The notes: a model not told the origin generated them from the sequence alone. A stretch of 64,000 nt of DNA from Acidobacteriota bacterium (GCA_016716715.1 JADJVE010000005.1:186001-250000); one strand, 5' to 3'; shown: positions 31,238-40,139, counted from the first letter of the stretch. A program made the numbers and translations.

Positions 31238-31911
31238 ACGGGCGCGGGCGCGACCGCGATGACGATCTCGCCCTTCACGGCGGGCCGGCCCGCGAGCGTG
31301 CGCGCGACTTCGGAGGCTCTCCCGCGCAGGACCTCCTCATGGAGCTTCGTGAGCTCGCGGCCGAGGGCGACGGGCGGGTCGCCCCACGCGGTCGCAAGAG
31401 CCCCGAGGGACTCGACGACGCGGAACGGAGACTCGAAGAGGACGGCCGTTCCCGCACGGGCCGCGTGGGCGGCGTACCAGCGGTCGCGCTCGCCGCGCCG
31501 CGACGGCGGAAACCCGAGGAACGTGAACGGAACGGCCGGGAAGCCCGATACGGACAGGATTGCGAGGACGGCCGAGGGGCCCGGAATCGCCTCCACGCGG
31601 TGCCCGGCCGCGGCGGCGGCCGCCACGAGCCGCTCGCCCGGGTCCGAGACGAGCGGCGTCCCCGCGTCCGAGACGAGCGCGAGCGTCTCGCCCGCCTCGA
31701 GGCGCCGGAGGGCCTCGTCGACGCGCGCGTGCTCGTTGTGGCCGTGACAGGAGACGCGCGGGGTCGTCAGGCCGTGGCGCGCGAAGAGGTTCCCCGTGCG
31801 GCGGGTGTCCTCGCAGTAGACGACGGAGGCGTTCGCGAGCGCGTCCTTCGCGCGCGGCGAAAGATCATCGAGGTTTCCGATCGGCGTCGCGACGACGAGG
31901 AGGCGGCCCAT
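31234..31911 (-). CDS. rsmI: 16S rRNA (cytidine1402-2'-O)-methyltransferase RsmI
   Basis: The 225-residue SAM-dependent enzyme methylates the ribose of C1402 in 16S rRNA near the P site. It opens with LLVVATPIGNLDDLSPRA, followed by YCEDTRRT, LVSDAGTPLVSDPGERL, EAIPGPSAVLAILSVSGF and FLGFPPSRRGER, all standard RsmI blocks. It is shorter than many homologues (about 280) because the C-terminal extension is missing. Its stop overlaps the start of the membrane glycosyltransferase downstream. Confidence 0.94.
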   Translation of the reverse strand: MGRLLVVATPIGNLDDLSPRAKDALANASVVYCEDTRRTGNLFARHGLTTPRVSCHGHNEHARVDEALRRLEAGETLALVSDAGTPLVSDPGERLVAAAAAAGHRVEAIPGPSAVLAILSVSGFPAVPFTFLGFPPSRRGERDRWYAAHAARAGTAVLFESPFRVVESLGALATAWGDPPVALGRELTKLHEEVLRGRASEVARTLAGRPAVKGEIVIAVAPAPV

Positions 31912-31961
31912 GCGCCCATTGTCGCAGCGCCGGCCCCGCGGCGCCTGCTAGCATCGCCCCC

Positions 31962-32630
31962 GTGTTCGGCGTCCTCGCGGCGTGGCTCCTCGCGGCTCAG
32001 GCCCCCGCGCCGCCCGCGCCCTCGCCGACGCCGCTCCCGGGCACGGTCGTCCTCGACCGCATCGCCGCCGTGGTCGGCGACGACCTGATTTTCGAAAGCG
32101 AGCTGCGGAAGCTGACGGGCGTCGGCTACCTGCCCCGCGAGGCGGGCGAGTCGGACGCCGCGTACCGCGACCGCGTCCTCTCGACGCGCGTCGTGGAGGT
32201 GCTGCGGGATCGCCAGCTCCGCAAGACGGGCGGAATCGAGCCGAAGCGCGAGGAGGTCGAGGCCCGCGTCGCCGCCCTCGAGGCCCGTGTCGTGAAAGAG
32301 CGCGGCGAGACGGTCGACGCGATCCTCGCGCGTGCCGGCGCCACGCGCGACGACCTTTCCCTCTTCGTGAAGCGCGGGATGGCGCTCGAGAGCTTCGTGA
32401 GGGAGCGCCTCTCGCCCGGGATCAAGACGACGGAGGCCGAGCTGCGCGCGTACTACGACGGTCCGTTCCGCGAGGAGGCGCGCGCGAAGGGCCTCGCGTC
32501 GCTGCCGCCTTACGAGGACGTGTCGGAGCAGATCCGCGAGCTCGTGCGCGAACGAAAGCTCAACGCCGAGATCGAGCGGTGGACCGAGCAGCTGCGCGCC
32601 GAGACGCGCGTCCTCATTTACCGCCGCTGA
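31962..32630 (+). CDS. SurA N-terminal-domain protein lacking a PPIase domain
   Basis: The 222-residue protein begins at GTG with a short hydrophobic signal (AAWLLAAQA), then VVLDRIAAVVGDDLIFESELRKL, here covering the first strand and helix of the SurA N-terminal chaperone domain, and a long helical region. The C-terminal KTTEAELRAYYDGPFREEA and YEDVSEQIRELVRERKLNAEIERW segments are the part that normally follows the parvulin domain. No parvulin (PpiC) domain is present. It is likely a periplasmic chaperone for outer-membrane proteins. The 3' end overlaps that of the convergent lytic transglycosylase by 17 bases. Confidence 0.75.
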   Translation: MFGVLAAWLLAAQAPAPPAPSPTPLPGTVVLDRIAAVVGDDLIFESELRKLTGVGYLPREAGESDAAYRDRVLSTRVVEVLRDRQLRKTGGIEPKREEVEARVAALEARVVKERGETVDAILARAGATRDDLSLFVKRGMALESFVRERLSPGIKTTEAELRAYYDGPFREEARAKGLASLPPYEDVSEQIRELVRERKLNAEIERWTEQLRAETRVLIYRR

Positions 32631-34977
32631 CGGGCGGGCGAGGCTCGGACATCCGGTAGAGGATCCGGTTGGAGAGGACGCGGCGCACGTACGTGCGCGT
32701 CTCCGGGTAGCTGATCGACGCGAGGAGCGCCTCGACCGGGCGCTGCGCGCCGCCCGCCCAGAGCGCCGTCTGGCCCGCGCCCGCGTTGTAGCCCGAGGCG
32801 GCGAGCGCGTCGTCGCCGTCGAAGCGCACGAGGAGGTTCTTCAGCGTGCGCGCGCCGAGGCGCAGGGAGCGAGCGGGGTCGTAGAGGTCCGCGTAGGCGG
32901 GAGGGCTCTCGTTCAGCTCACGCGCCGCGTCGCCGGCCGCCGGCAGCGTGAGCTGCATGAGGCCGCGGGCCGCCGCCGGGGACGCGGCCTCGCGGTCGAA
33001 GCGGCTTTCCTGGCGCATGACGGCGTAGAGCAGCTCGCGCGGCACGCCGCTCTGGTCGGCCGTCTCCGAGACGAGCCGGTCGAAGGGACGGGGCGCGAGG
33101 CCGCGGAGGATCGAGCGGGGAGCGAGGTCCAGGAGGAAATCGACCGGCACGATCCGGTCGAGGGCCGCCGCGGCGTCGAGGGCCGCGGGGCCCGCATCCG
33201 CGGCCTCGGCGAGCCGCGCCGCGACGAGGCTGCCGAGGATCGTGTCGAGGCGCGAGGCGTCGCGCACGATCGGCTCGGCCTCCTCGGGCAGGCCGAGCTG
33301 GAGGAGGCGGCAGGCGGCCGCATCGCCGCAGAGCGTGGGGAGCGCGTCGTCCGCAAGGTCGGGCGCGAGGAGCACGCTGGCGTAGAGAGGCAGGGCGTGA
33401 TACGCGACCTTCAGGAGGTCGCGCGCCGCCGCGTCGCCGAGGACGGCCGGCGGGAGGAGGCCGAACTTCGCCTCCGCGGCGCGCCCCGCCCGGAGCAGGG
33501 CCTCGCCGCGCACGCGGGCCGCGCGGAGGAACGCCGCGCGCGGCGCCTCCGGCAGCGAGGTCATCCGTTCCCGCGCGAGCTCGCCCACGGCGGTCCACGG
33601 GCGCGAGGCGAGGATGTCGGAGTAGCCCTGGAGCGCGCCAGGGACGCTTCCCGAAGCCTCCGCGACGCGACCCCGCCAGAACGGGAGCTCGCTCTTCCAG
33701 GGCTCGGACAGCCGGCGGGCCTGCGCAAGAGCCGCGACGGGCGCGAGGGCGCGCCGCGCCCCGGCCCCGTCGCCCGTTTCCGCGTAGCGCTCGGTCAGAT
33801 GGAGGAGGCCTTCGACGCGTCCGGGCTCACGGGCCAGCGTGGGGCGGAGGAGGATTTTCTCGGCGTCGGCGAGGTGGCTGCGCCGCATCTCGAGGCGCGC
33901 GCGCTGGAGGGCCGCGAGGCCGGACGGCCCGACGCGGCCGGCCTCGACGCGCTGGAACTCCCGCGCGGCCCCGTCGAGATCATTCAGCTTTTCGAGCGCC
34001 GCGCCGAGGTTGAAGCGCACGCGCGCGAAGAACGCCGCCGTGCCGGGAGAATCGTCCTTCTTCTTCGCGGGCGGCCTCTTGCGAGCGGGCTCCGCCTCGA
34101 GGATCGAGCGGAACGCGGCCGCGGCATCCGCGAAGCGCCCGCGCGACGCCCGCATGCGACCGAGGTCGAAGCGCGCGCCCCACCGCGCGGCCGCGTCGCC
34201 GCCCGCCTCGGCGCGGCGGTCGCCCTCGGCGAGCAGACGCTCGGCGAGGTCGAGGTCGCGCTGCGCCTTCGCGGTCTCGACGAGGAGCGGGAGCAGGCGG
34301 TCGGGCACGTCCTTCGGCTCGCGGCCGCGCATCTCGCGGGCGAGGACGACGGCCGCCGCGTCGTCGCGCCGCGCCTCGCGCAGAAGGCCCTCACGGAGCG
34401 CCGCCGCACCGGCGGAATCCCCGGCCTGGTCGAGCGCCTCGGCGCGCAGCGCCGCGAGGCGGCGTTTTTCGCGCGGGGCGGCCGGCGGGTGCGCGGACAC
34501 GAGCCGCTGGAGGGCGGCCGCGTCGAGGCGCGTTTCGAGGGCGTCCAGCGCGATGCGCAGCGCGCGGCGCGAGACGGCGCCGCCCTTTCTCTGGAGCAGC
34601 GGAAGGAGAAGCTCCATCGCGCCGAGGCCGTCGCCCGCCTCGAAGCGCAGGGACCCCGACGCGAGGCGCGCGGGGACGTCGAAGAGGTCGTCGGGTGAAA
34701 CGTAGCGCTCGAAGAGCGGAATCGCCGCGTCCCGGCGGCCCGTGGACGCCAACGCACGCGCGGCGAGATAGTCGAACCGGCCGTCCGCGTAGCGCTCGGG
34801 TGCGTCGGCCTTCAGGGCGGCGAGGCGCTCGAGGACCTCGTTCCACCTGCCGGCCCGCGCCGCGGCGGCGAGCGCCTGCTCGCGCCCGGCGTCCGCCGAA
34901 GGAGGTGCGGCGGAAACCGTCGCGGCGGACGTGAGGGCGAGGCCGAGCGCGGCCGCGCGGAGGAAGCCGAGCCTCAA
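32614..34977 (-). CDS. Soluble lytic murein transglycosylase with tetratricopeptide-like repeats
   Basis: The 787-residue protein has a signal peptide (AAALGLALTSAATVSA), a long helical superhelix made of TPR-like units (about 35-600) and a C-terminal SLT domain (about 630-770) with the catalytic Glu in MRQESRFD, ASPAAARGLMQL and SGYNAGAGQTALWA. Such enzymes cleave the glycan strands of peptidoglycan to 1,6-anhydro products. It is built like Slt70. The TTG start overlaps the HIT gene stop (TTGA) and gives a good signal peptide. Confidence 0.92.
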   Translation of the reverse strand: MRLGFLRAAALGLALTSAATVSAAPPSADAGREQALAAAARAGRWNEVLERLAALKADAPERYADGRFDYLAARALASTGRRDAAIPLFERYVSPDDLFDVPARLASGSLRFEAGDGLGAMELLLPLLQRKGGAVSRRALRIALDALETRLDAAALQRLVSAHPPAAPREKRRLAALRAEALDQAGDSAGAAALREGLLREARRDDAAAVVLAREMRGREPKDVPDRLLPLLVETAKAQRDLDLAERLLAEGDRRAEAGGDAAARWGARFDLGRMRASRGRFADAAAAFRSILEAEPARKRPPAKKKDDSPGTAAFFARVRFNLGAALEKLNDLDGAAREFQRVEAGRVGPSGLAALQRARLEMRRSHLADAEKILLRPTLAREPGRVEGLLHLTERYAETGDGAGARRALAPVAALAQARRLSEPWKSELPFWRGRVAEASGSVPGALQGYSDILASRPWTAVGELARERMTSLPEAPRAAFLRAARVRGEALLRAGRAAEAKFGLLPPAVLGDAAARDLLKVAYHALPLYASVLLAPDLADDALPTLCGDAAACRLLQLGLPEEAEPIVRDASRLDTILGSLVAARLAEAADAGPAALDAAAALDRIVPVDFLLDLAPRSILRGLAPRPFDRLVSETADQSGVPRELLYAVMRQESRFDREAASPAAARGLMQLTLPAAGDAARELNESPPAYADLYDPARSLRLGARTLKNLLVRFDGDDALAASGYNAGAGQTALWAGGAQRPVEALLASISYPETRTYVRRVLSNRILYRMSEPRPPVSGGK

Positions 34978-35330
34978 CCGGGAGGCCAGGCGAACGAGCG
35001 CCCGCCCATGAGGTGGAAGTGCAGGTGGAAGACGCTCTGGCCCGCGTCCGGCCCGTCGTTCGCGACGACGCGATAGCTCGAGAGGCCGAGCGTGCGCGCG
35101 ATCTCCGCCACCGCCGCCAGACAAGCTCCGAGAGCCTCCGCGTCCGCCGCCGTCGTGCCCGAGAGGGCCGCGACGTGCACCTTCGGAATCACGAGGACGT
35201 GGGTGGGCGACTTCGGCGCGACGTCGTGGAACGCGAGGACGCGGTCGTTCTCGAACGCGATCTTCGCGGGGATCTCGCGGCGGCCGATCCGGCAGAAGAG
35301 GCACGTGGGGTCGTCGAACGTCTGGCTCAC
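34974..35330 (-). CDS. HIT-family nucleotide hydrolase (HINT-like)
   Basis: The 118-residue protein contains the C-terminal histidine triad HLHFHLMGG (HxHxH), the N-terminal zinc-type CLFCRIGRREIPAK and HVLVIPKVHVA. HINT-type proteins hydrolyse adenosine 5'-phosphoramidates and related nucleotides. The GTG start is 8 bases after the murA end on the same strand, and the stop overlaps the transglycosylase start. Length is normal for the family. Confidence 0.93.
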   Translation of the reverse strand: MSQTFDDPTCLFCRIGRREIPAKIAFENDRVLAFHDVAPKSPTHVLVIPKVHVAALSGTTAADAEALGACLAAVAEIARTLGLSSYRVVANDGPDAGQSVFHLHFHLMGGRSFAWPPG

Positions 35331-35337
35331 GGCGGGA

Positions 35338-36624
35338 TTATCCGTCGATCCGCTCGACGCGCGCGCCGAGGCTCCGGAGGCGCCCGTCCATGTCCGCGTA
35401 CCCGCGGTCGAGGTGGTAAATGCGCCGGACGCGCGTCTCGCCCTTTGCGACGAGGCCCGCGAGGACGAGAGCCGCCGAGGCGCGCAGGTCCGAGGCCGTG
35501 ACGGGCGCGCCCTCGAGGGGCGCTGGCCCGCGCACGATCGCGGTTCGCCCGTCCAGCCGGATGTCGGCCCCGAGGCGCAGGAGCTCGCCCGCGTGGAGGA
35601 AGCGGTTCTCGAAGATCGTCTCGGTGATCCGGCTCGTGCCCGTGGCCTGCGTCATGACCGCGAGGAACTGCGCCTGCAGGTCCGTCGGGAAGCCTGGGTG
35701 CGGCTCGGTCGTCACGTCCGTGGCCACGAGCGGTCGCGGCGCGCGGACGCGGACGCCGCCCGTCGTCGTCTCGACCTCGGCGCCCGCGCGGACGAGCGCG
35801 TCGAGGAACGCGCCGAGGTCCGCCGCGCGCGCGCCCGTCACGGTGACGTCGCCGCCCGTGATCGCGCCGGCGGCGAGGTACGTGCCGGCCTCGATGCGGT
35901 CCGGCACGACGGCGTGCGGCGCCTCGCCGGTGCCGCCGAGGCGGTCGACGCCCTCGACCGTGATCGTCGGCGTCCCCGCGCCCGAGACGCGCGCGCCCAT
36001 CCGGACGAGGAGGCGGGCCGTGTCCTCGACCTCGGGCTCCCGCGCGGCGTTCTCGATGACGGTCGTCCCCCTCGCGAGCGCCGCGGCGAAGAGAACGTTC
36101 TCGGTGCCGGTGACGGTCTGCGTCGGGAAGCGGACGGTCGCGCCCGTGAGGCGGCCGCGGGCGGGCGAGACGCGCGAGACGTGCGCGTGGATGTAGCCCT
36201 TCTCGACCGCGACGCGCGCCCCCATCGCCTCGAGCGCCATGAGGTGGAGGTCGACGGGCCGGAGGCCGATCGCGCAGCCGCCGGGGAGCGAGACGCGCGC
36301 CTCGCCGAAGCGGGCGACGAGCGGGCCGAGGACGAGGATTGACGCGCGCATCGTGCGCACGAGGTCGTACGGCGCCTCGGTCGACGTGACGCGCGAGGCG
36401 TCGAGGACGACGCGGCCTGGCGCGGGATGCGCGAGGGAGACGCCCATGCCCGCGAGGAGGCGCTCCATCGTCCGGACGTCCGCGAGGTCCGGCACGCCGT
36501 CGAGGGCGACGGGCGCGTCCGCGAGGAGCGCGGCCGCCATCTCCGGGAGCGCCGCGTTCTTCGCGCCGCTCGCGGCGACGGAGCCTTCGAGGCGCACCGG
36601 GCCTTTCAGGAGGAACGCGTCCAC
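35338..36624 (-). CDS. murA: UDP-N-acetylglucosamine 1-carboxyvinyltransferase MurA
   Basis: The 428-residue enzyme transfers enolpyruvate to UDP-GlcNAc, the first committed step of peptidoglycan synthesis. The active-site Cys117 is in LPGGCAIG (so the classic fosfomycin-target Cys is present), with SGAKNAALP near the N-terminus, HPGFPTDLQAQF and ETIFENRFLHAGEL further on. The start is the GTG at 36624; extensions upstream have no family similarity. It stands in a minus-strand run prmC - secreted unknown - murA - HIT - transglycosylase that includes several cell-wall functions. Confidence 0.95.
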   Translation of the reverse strand: MDAFLLKGPVRLEGSVAASGAKNAALPEMAAALLADAPVALDGVPDLADVRTMERLLAGMGVSLAHPAPGRVVLDASRVTSTEAPYDLVRTMRASILVLGPLVARFGEARVSLPGGCAIGLRPVDLHLMALEAMGARVAVEKGYIHAHVSRVSPARGRLTGATVRFPTQTVTGTENVLFAAALARGTTVIENAAREPEVEDTARLLVRMGARVSGAGTPTITVEGVDRLGGTGEAPHAVVPDRIEAGTYLAAGAITGGDVTVTGARAADLGAFLDALVRAGAEVETTTGGVRVRAPRPLVATDVTTEPHPGFPTDLQAQFLAVMTQATGTSRITETIFENRFLHAGELLRLGADIRLDGRTAIVRGPAPLEGAPVTASDLRASAALVLAGLVAKGETRVRRIYHLDRGYADMDGRLRSLGARVERIDG

Positions 36625-36635
36625 GGCGGAGGAGT

Positions 36636-37715
36636 CTAGCGGCTCGGCGGGGCGGAAGCGGGGTTCGAGCCGAGGAATGTGCGCGTGCGGTCCGCCCAGG
36701 CGCCGCCGGGAAGGAACCTGCGCTCCCTGAGGGAGTGGACGCCGACCCACGTCGGATGGACCGTGTCGTACGCGTCCTCGGCGTCCGGCCGAGGCCACGA
36801 ACCGTCGGGCCGCTGCGTTTCGAGAAGAAGGCGCGCGAGCCGGCAGACGTCCGGGTCCGCGTCGGTCGCTCCCGTCTGCCGGAGCACGTCGGCGATCTCG
36901 GCTCCGGCCTCCGTGTCGCGCGACGCGAGGAGCCGGGGGACCTGCGCGCGCAGGTACGGGAGGATCGCGCCGAGGCTCGCGGGGTCGATCCGGATGCGCG
37001 AGTAGTCCGACAGGACGTAGGCGACGTGCGTCGCGAGGTAGAAGTCGTCACCGGCGCGCTCGTCGTCTCCGGTGCCGAACGACGCATACGGCCGAACGAG
37101 CGCGAACCGCAGGACGTCGCCGAGCCCGAGCGCGGGGGCGGGCAGACCGGGAAACGCGGCGCGCGCCCGCTCGACGGTGTACGCGGCGATGAGGAGGTCG
37201 TAAAGCGCGTCGCCGTCGAGGGCGTCGAGGCGCGACGGTTCGATGCGGGTGCCGAAGTACGTCACGTCGGGATCCCGGCCCTCGAGGCGGGAGGAGACCG
37301 AAGAGAGAAGACGAAGAGAAGATTTCTTTGAAAGGTGAAGACGGCGGGAGTCGGGCAGGAGCGAGAGGGCGCCCATGAGGCTTTCGCGGGCGTCGAGACC
37401 GCCGGGTTTCGCGTAGTCCCGCGCGAGCGGGGCTGCGAGGCGCCGCGCCTCGCGCATTGCGCGTCGCGCGACGTCCGGATCCGCGGCCGTCTCCCCGAGC
37501 TCGAGAAAGATCGAGACGGCATCCGTCCCGAGAGCCGCCCTTCTCTCTTCACCTTCAAAGAAAATCTTCAAATACGCCGTTCCCCTCCGCACCGCTTCGT
37601 GCCGCGCGGGGGCGAGCGTGCCGCAGGGAATCTCGGCCGCGGACGCGATTTCCGCCCGCAGCGACAAGGCAATCGCGATCGCGACGGCGATGCGCGCGGG
37701 GCGGCGCTCCGTCAC
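36636..37715 (-). CDS. Secreted hypothetical protein containing two dispersed-repeat arms
   Basis: The 359-residue protein has a signal peptide (IAVAIAIALSLRAEIASAA) and is otherwise helical with several Asp/Arg motifs and a C-terminal LARLLLETQRPDGSWPRPDAED and HPTWVGVHSLR segment, which resembles terpene-cyclase-like alpha/alpha barrel repeats (QxxDGSW). I do not recognise the family. Two copies of the window-wide short repeat lie inside it in frame, encoding KIFFEGEER and LHLSKKSSLRL. The GTG start overlaps the prmC stop. It is followed 11 bases later by murA. Confidence 0.7.
   Translation of the reverse strand: MTERRPARIAVAIAIALSLRAEIASAAEIPCGTLAPARHEAVRRGTAYLKIFFEGEERRAALGTDAVSIFLELGETAADPDVARRAMREARRLAAPLARDYAKPGGLDARESLMGALSLLPDSRRLHLSKKSSLRLLSSVSSRLEGRDPDVTYFGTRIEPSRLDALDGDALYDLLIAAYTVERARAAFPGLPAPALGLGDVLRFALVRPYASFGTGDDERAGDDFYLATHVAYVLSDYSRIRIDPASLGAILPYLRAQVPRLLASRDTEAGAEIADVLRQTGATDADPDVCRLARLLLETQRPDGSWPRPDAEDAYDTVHPTWVGVHSLRERRFLPGGAWADRTRTFLGSNPASAPPSR
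37318..37342. repeat. Dispersed short repeat arm within a coding region (copy E, left)
   Basis: The arm GATTTCTTTGAAAGGTGAAGAC (from 37321) is preceded by AGAGAAGACGAAGAGAA, like the pyrimidine tract beside copies C and G. On the coding (minus) strand it encodes LHLSKKSSLRL in the secreted unknown protein. It faces the arm at 37547-37569. Confidence 0.7.
37547..37569. repeat. Dispersed short repeat arm within a coding region (copy E, right)
   Basis: TCTTCACCTTCAAAGAAAATC fits the consensus with one extra A. On the minus strand it encodes KIFFEGEE about 15 residues after the signal peptide of the secreted unknown protein. It is inverted relative to the arm at 37318-37342. Confidence 0.7.
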
Positions 37716-38575
37716 GCCCGGATCGCCGTGGCCGTGCGCGGGATGCCCGCCGCGTCGAGGCGGATGCGCTCGAGCCGGAAGAGAGGCGCGGCCTCGACGA
37801 GGGCCGAGACTTCGTTCGCCTGGCTGTAGCCGAACTCGAAGACGAACGGCCGGCCCTTCTCGAGGAACGGCGGGAGCGCCGCGAGGATCACGCGCAGCGG
37901 GTCGAGCCCGTCCGCGCCGCCATAGAGCGCGAGGCCGGGCTCGTATTCGGAGACGGTCTTCGAGAGGTGCGGCTGGTCCGTGAGCGGGACGTACGGAGGA
38001 TTCGCGACGACGAGGTCGAAGCGCGCGCCGCTTCCAAGAGCCGACAGCCAGTCGGACGCCACGACACGAACGCGCTCCGCCACGCCGTGGCGCCGCGCGT
38101 TCGCGGCCGCGAGAGCGAGGGCGCCAGGGGACCGGTCGAGCGCGAGGACGCGCGCGCGCGGGCGCTCGAGCGCGAGAGACACCGCGAGGACGCCGCTTCC
38201 CGTCCCGAGGTCGGCGAGGCGCACCGCGTCCGGCGCGGCCCGCCGGGCTTCCTCGACGATCCCCTCGGTCTCGCCGCGCGGGATGAGCGCGCGCGGGTCG
38301 ACGGCGAAGGTGCGGCCGAGGAACTCCCACTCACCGAGGAGGTACTGCAGCGGCTCGCCGGCGGCGCGCCGGGTCACGAGGTCGTCGTACGCGGCGGTGG
38401 CGGCCCGTTCGGCCGGCTCGCGCCGGCGGGCGTGAAACCACGAACGGGGACGTCCGGCGGCGCGGGCGAGCAGCTCCTCGGCCTCGAACGGCGCGTGGTC
38501 GCGGCCCGACAGCCGGGCGCGCGCGCTCGCGAGGAGGTCGGACCACGTGGCGGCGGAGGATTCGGGTTCGGTCAT
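37712..38575 (-). CDS. prmC: Peptide chain release factor N5-glutamine methyltransferase PrmC
   Basis: The 287-residue SAM-dependent enzyme methylates the GGQ glutamine of release factors. The N-terminal helical domain is followed by LADLGTGSGVLAVSLALERP (SAM site) and the catalytic VVANPPYVP. The PRGETEGIVEEA segment before the SAM site is the usual PrmC linker. Its substrate gene prfA is also in this window but 12 kb away, not adjacent as in many genomes. Its stop overlaps the start of the secreted unknown. Confidence 0.94.
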   Translation of the reverse strand: MTEPESSAATWSDLLASARARLSGRDHAPFEAEELLARAAGRPRSWFHARRREPAERAATAAYDDLVTRRAAGEPLQYLLGEWEFLGRTFAVDPRALIPRGETEGIVEEARRAAPDAVRLADLGTGSGVLAVSLALERPRARVLALDRSPGALALAAANARRHGVAERVRVVASDWLSALGSGARFDLVVANPPYVPLTDQPHLSKTVSEYEPGLALYGGADGLDPLRVILAALPPFLEKGRPFVFEFGYSQANEVSALVEAAPLFRLERIRLDAAGIPRTATAIRA

Positions 38576-38600
38576 CGCGTCCGGGTTCTAAACTGGGGCC

Positions 38601-40136
38601 ATGCCCGGCCCGAGGATTCTCGTCTTTTTCGGCCTGCTGCTGGTTGCCGGGGGCCTTTTCGTCGCCCCGGCGGCCGCCGTCGCGCCGGGTGCGCTGCTCG
38701 CCGGGCTGGGCGGGATCCTGATCCTCATCGCCTCGTACCGGGACGGCGGGGGGGCCGCCCGCGAGGCCGCGACGGGCGTGAGGGCGGCTTTCGGGCCGGC
38801 GCTCGACGCGCTCGAGACGCTCGCCGTCTTCACCGTCGACCGCGACGGCAGGGTCGGGTACGTGAACCGCGGGGCCATCCGCGTCTTCGGGAAGCCCGCG
38901 CGCGAGCTCGAAGGCCGCCCGGCGGGAGTCGTCGCGTACTCGGAGGCCGAGGACCCGGAGATCGTCGAGGCGCTGCGCGAGGTCTTCGAAACGGGCCGGC
39001 CGACCGCCGCACGCCGGCTGCTCCTCCACGCCGGGGGCGGTCCCCGCGTCGAAAGCGTCGTCACGATGACGCCGGTCGTGCGCTACGGAAAGGTCGTCGA
39101 GGTTGCCGTCTTCAGGGCCGACACGAAGGGCGGCGCGCCTCTCGAGCGGCACGGCCGGCTCCTCGACTCGGTCCCGGCCGGCCTCCTCGGGGTGGACGCC
39201 TCGGGCCGGATCGACGCCGTGAACCGCCGCCTCGCGGACCTCCTCGGGCGCCGCGCGGATGCTCTCGAGGGCCTGGACGTCGCCCGGACCGAGGTCCTCC
39301 CGGAGTCGGTGCGCGCCCTGCTCCGCGCGCACGCCGTGCGCGCCGCCGGCACGACGCCGCTCTCGGCCGGCGAGGAGGAGTTCGTCCTCGTCACGCCGGA
39401 GGGCGCCTCGCGGCCGACCCACGTCCTCGTCTCGCCGCGGGCCGGAGGCGGGGCCGACGCCGTGTTCATCGACGGCGCCTCGCGGCGCCGCCTCCGGACC
39501 GAGCTCGAGGCCTCGCGTCAGGCGCTCTTCGCGGCGCGGGAGGCCGCGGCGGAAGCCATCGTGACGACGACGCACGACCTGAGGGCGAAGATCGCGCGCA
39601 TCGTCGAAGCCGCGCGGCGCTCGACGGACGAGAGCTCGGGGCCGATCCAGCGGAGCGCGGCCACGGCCGAGCTGAAGGCGTCGACGGAGCAGCTCCTCGC
39701 CCGCGTGGAGGCCGACGCGGCGGAGGCGCTCACGCCCGAGGCCTTCGGAAGCGGTGGCGGGCGCCCGACCGTGCTTCTCGTCGAGGACAACGAGGAGAAC
39801 CGCGAGCTCCTCGCGCACATGCTCAGATCGCGCGGCGCCGACGTCCTCGCCGTGGGCACGGGCCGCGAGGCCGTCGAAGCCGCGGCGCGCTTCAGGTTCC
39901 GATTCGTCCTCCTCGACCTCCAGATGCCGGAGATGGACGGCTTCCAGGTGCTCCGTCGCCTCCGCGCCCTGCCGGCAGGCGCCAGCCTGCCCGTCGTCGC
40001 CCTCACGGCGCTCACCTCCGACCTCGTGAAGGAGCGCTGCGAGGCCGAGGGGATGGACGACTTCGTGTCCAAGCCCGTCACGCTCGCGCGCGTCGGCGAG
40101 CTCGTCGCGAAGTGGGGCAGCCGCCTGGACGTCTGA
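38601..40136 (+). CDS. Membrane PAS-PAS-receiver protein lacking a kinase ATPase domain
   Basis: The 511-residue protein has two membrane helices (about 5-48), a PAS-like domain (about 68-170; FTVDRDGRVGYVNRGAIRVFG), a second PAS-like domain (about 180-285; LLGVDASGRIDAVNRRLADLLG), a helical segment resembling a degenerate histidine-kinase dimerisation helix (TTTHDLRAKIARIVEAARR), and a C-terminal receiver domain (about 387-508) with LLVEDNEENREL, the phospho-acceptor in FVLLDLQMPEMDG, and the Thr/Lys of LTALTSD and VSKPV. No HATPase domain is present, so it cannot phosphorylate itself. It is probably fed by another kinase. It is divergent from prmC by 25 bases. Confidence 0.85.
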   Translation: MPGPRILVFFGLLLVAGGLFVAPAAAVAPGALLAGLGGILILIASYRDGGGAAREAATGVRAAFGPALDALETLAVFTVDRDGRVGYVNRGAIRVFGKPARELEGRPAGVVAYSEAEDPEIVEALREVFETGRPTAARRLLLHAGGGPRVESVVTMTPVVRYGKVVEVAVFRADTKGGAPLERHGRLLDSVPAGLLGVDASGRIDAVNRRLADLLGRRADALEGLDVARTEVLPESVRALLRAHAVRAAGTTPLSAGEEEFVLVTPEGASRPTHVLVSPRAGGGADAVFIDGASRRRLRTELEASRQALFAAREAAAEAIVTTTHDLRAKIARIVEAARRSTDESSGPIQRSAATAELKASTEQLLARVEADAAEALTPEAFGSGGGRPTVLLVEDNEENRELLAHMLRSRGADVLAVGTGREAVEAAARFRFRFVLLDLQMPEMDGFQVLRRLRALPAGASLPVVALTALTSDLVKERCEAEGMDDFVSKPVTLARVGELVAKWGSRLDV

Positions 40137-40139
40137 ACG

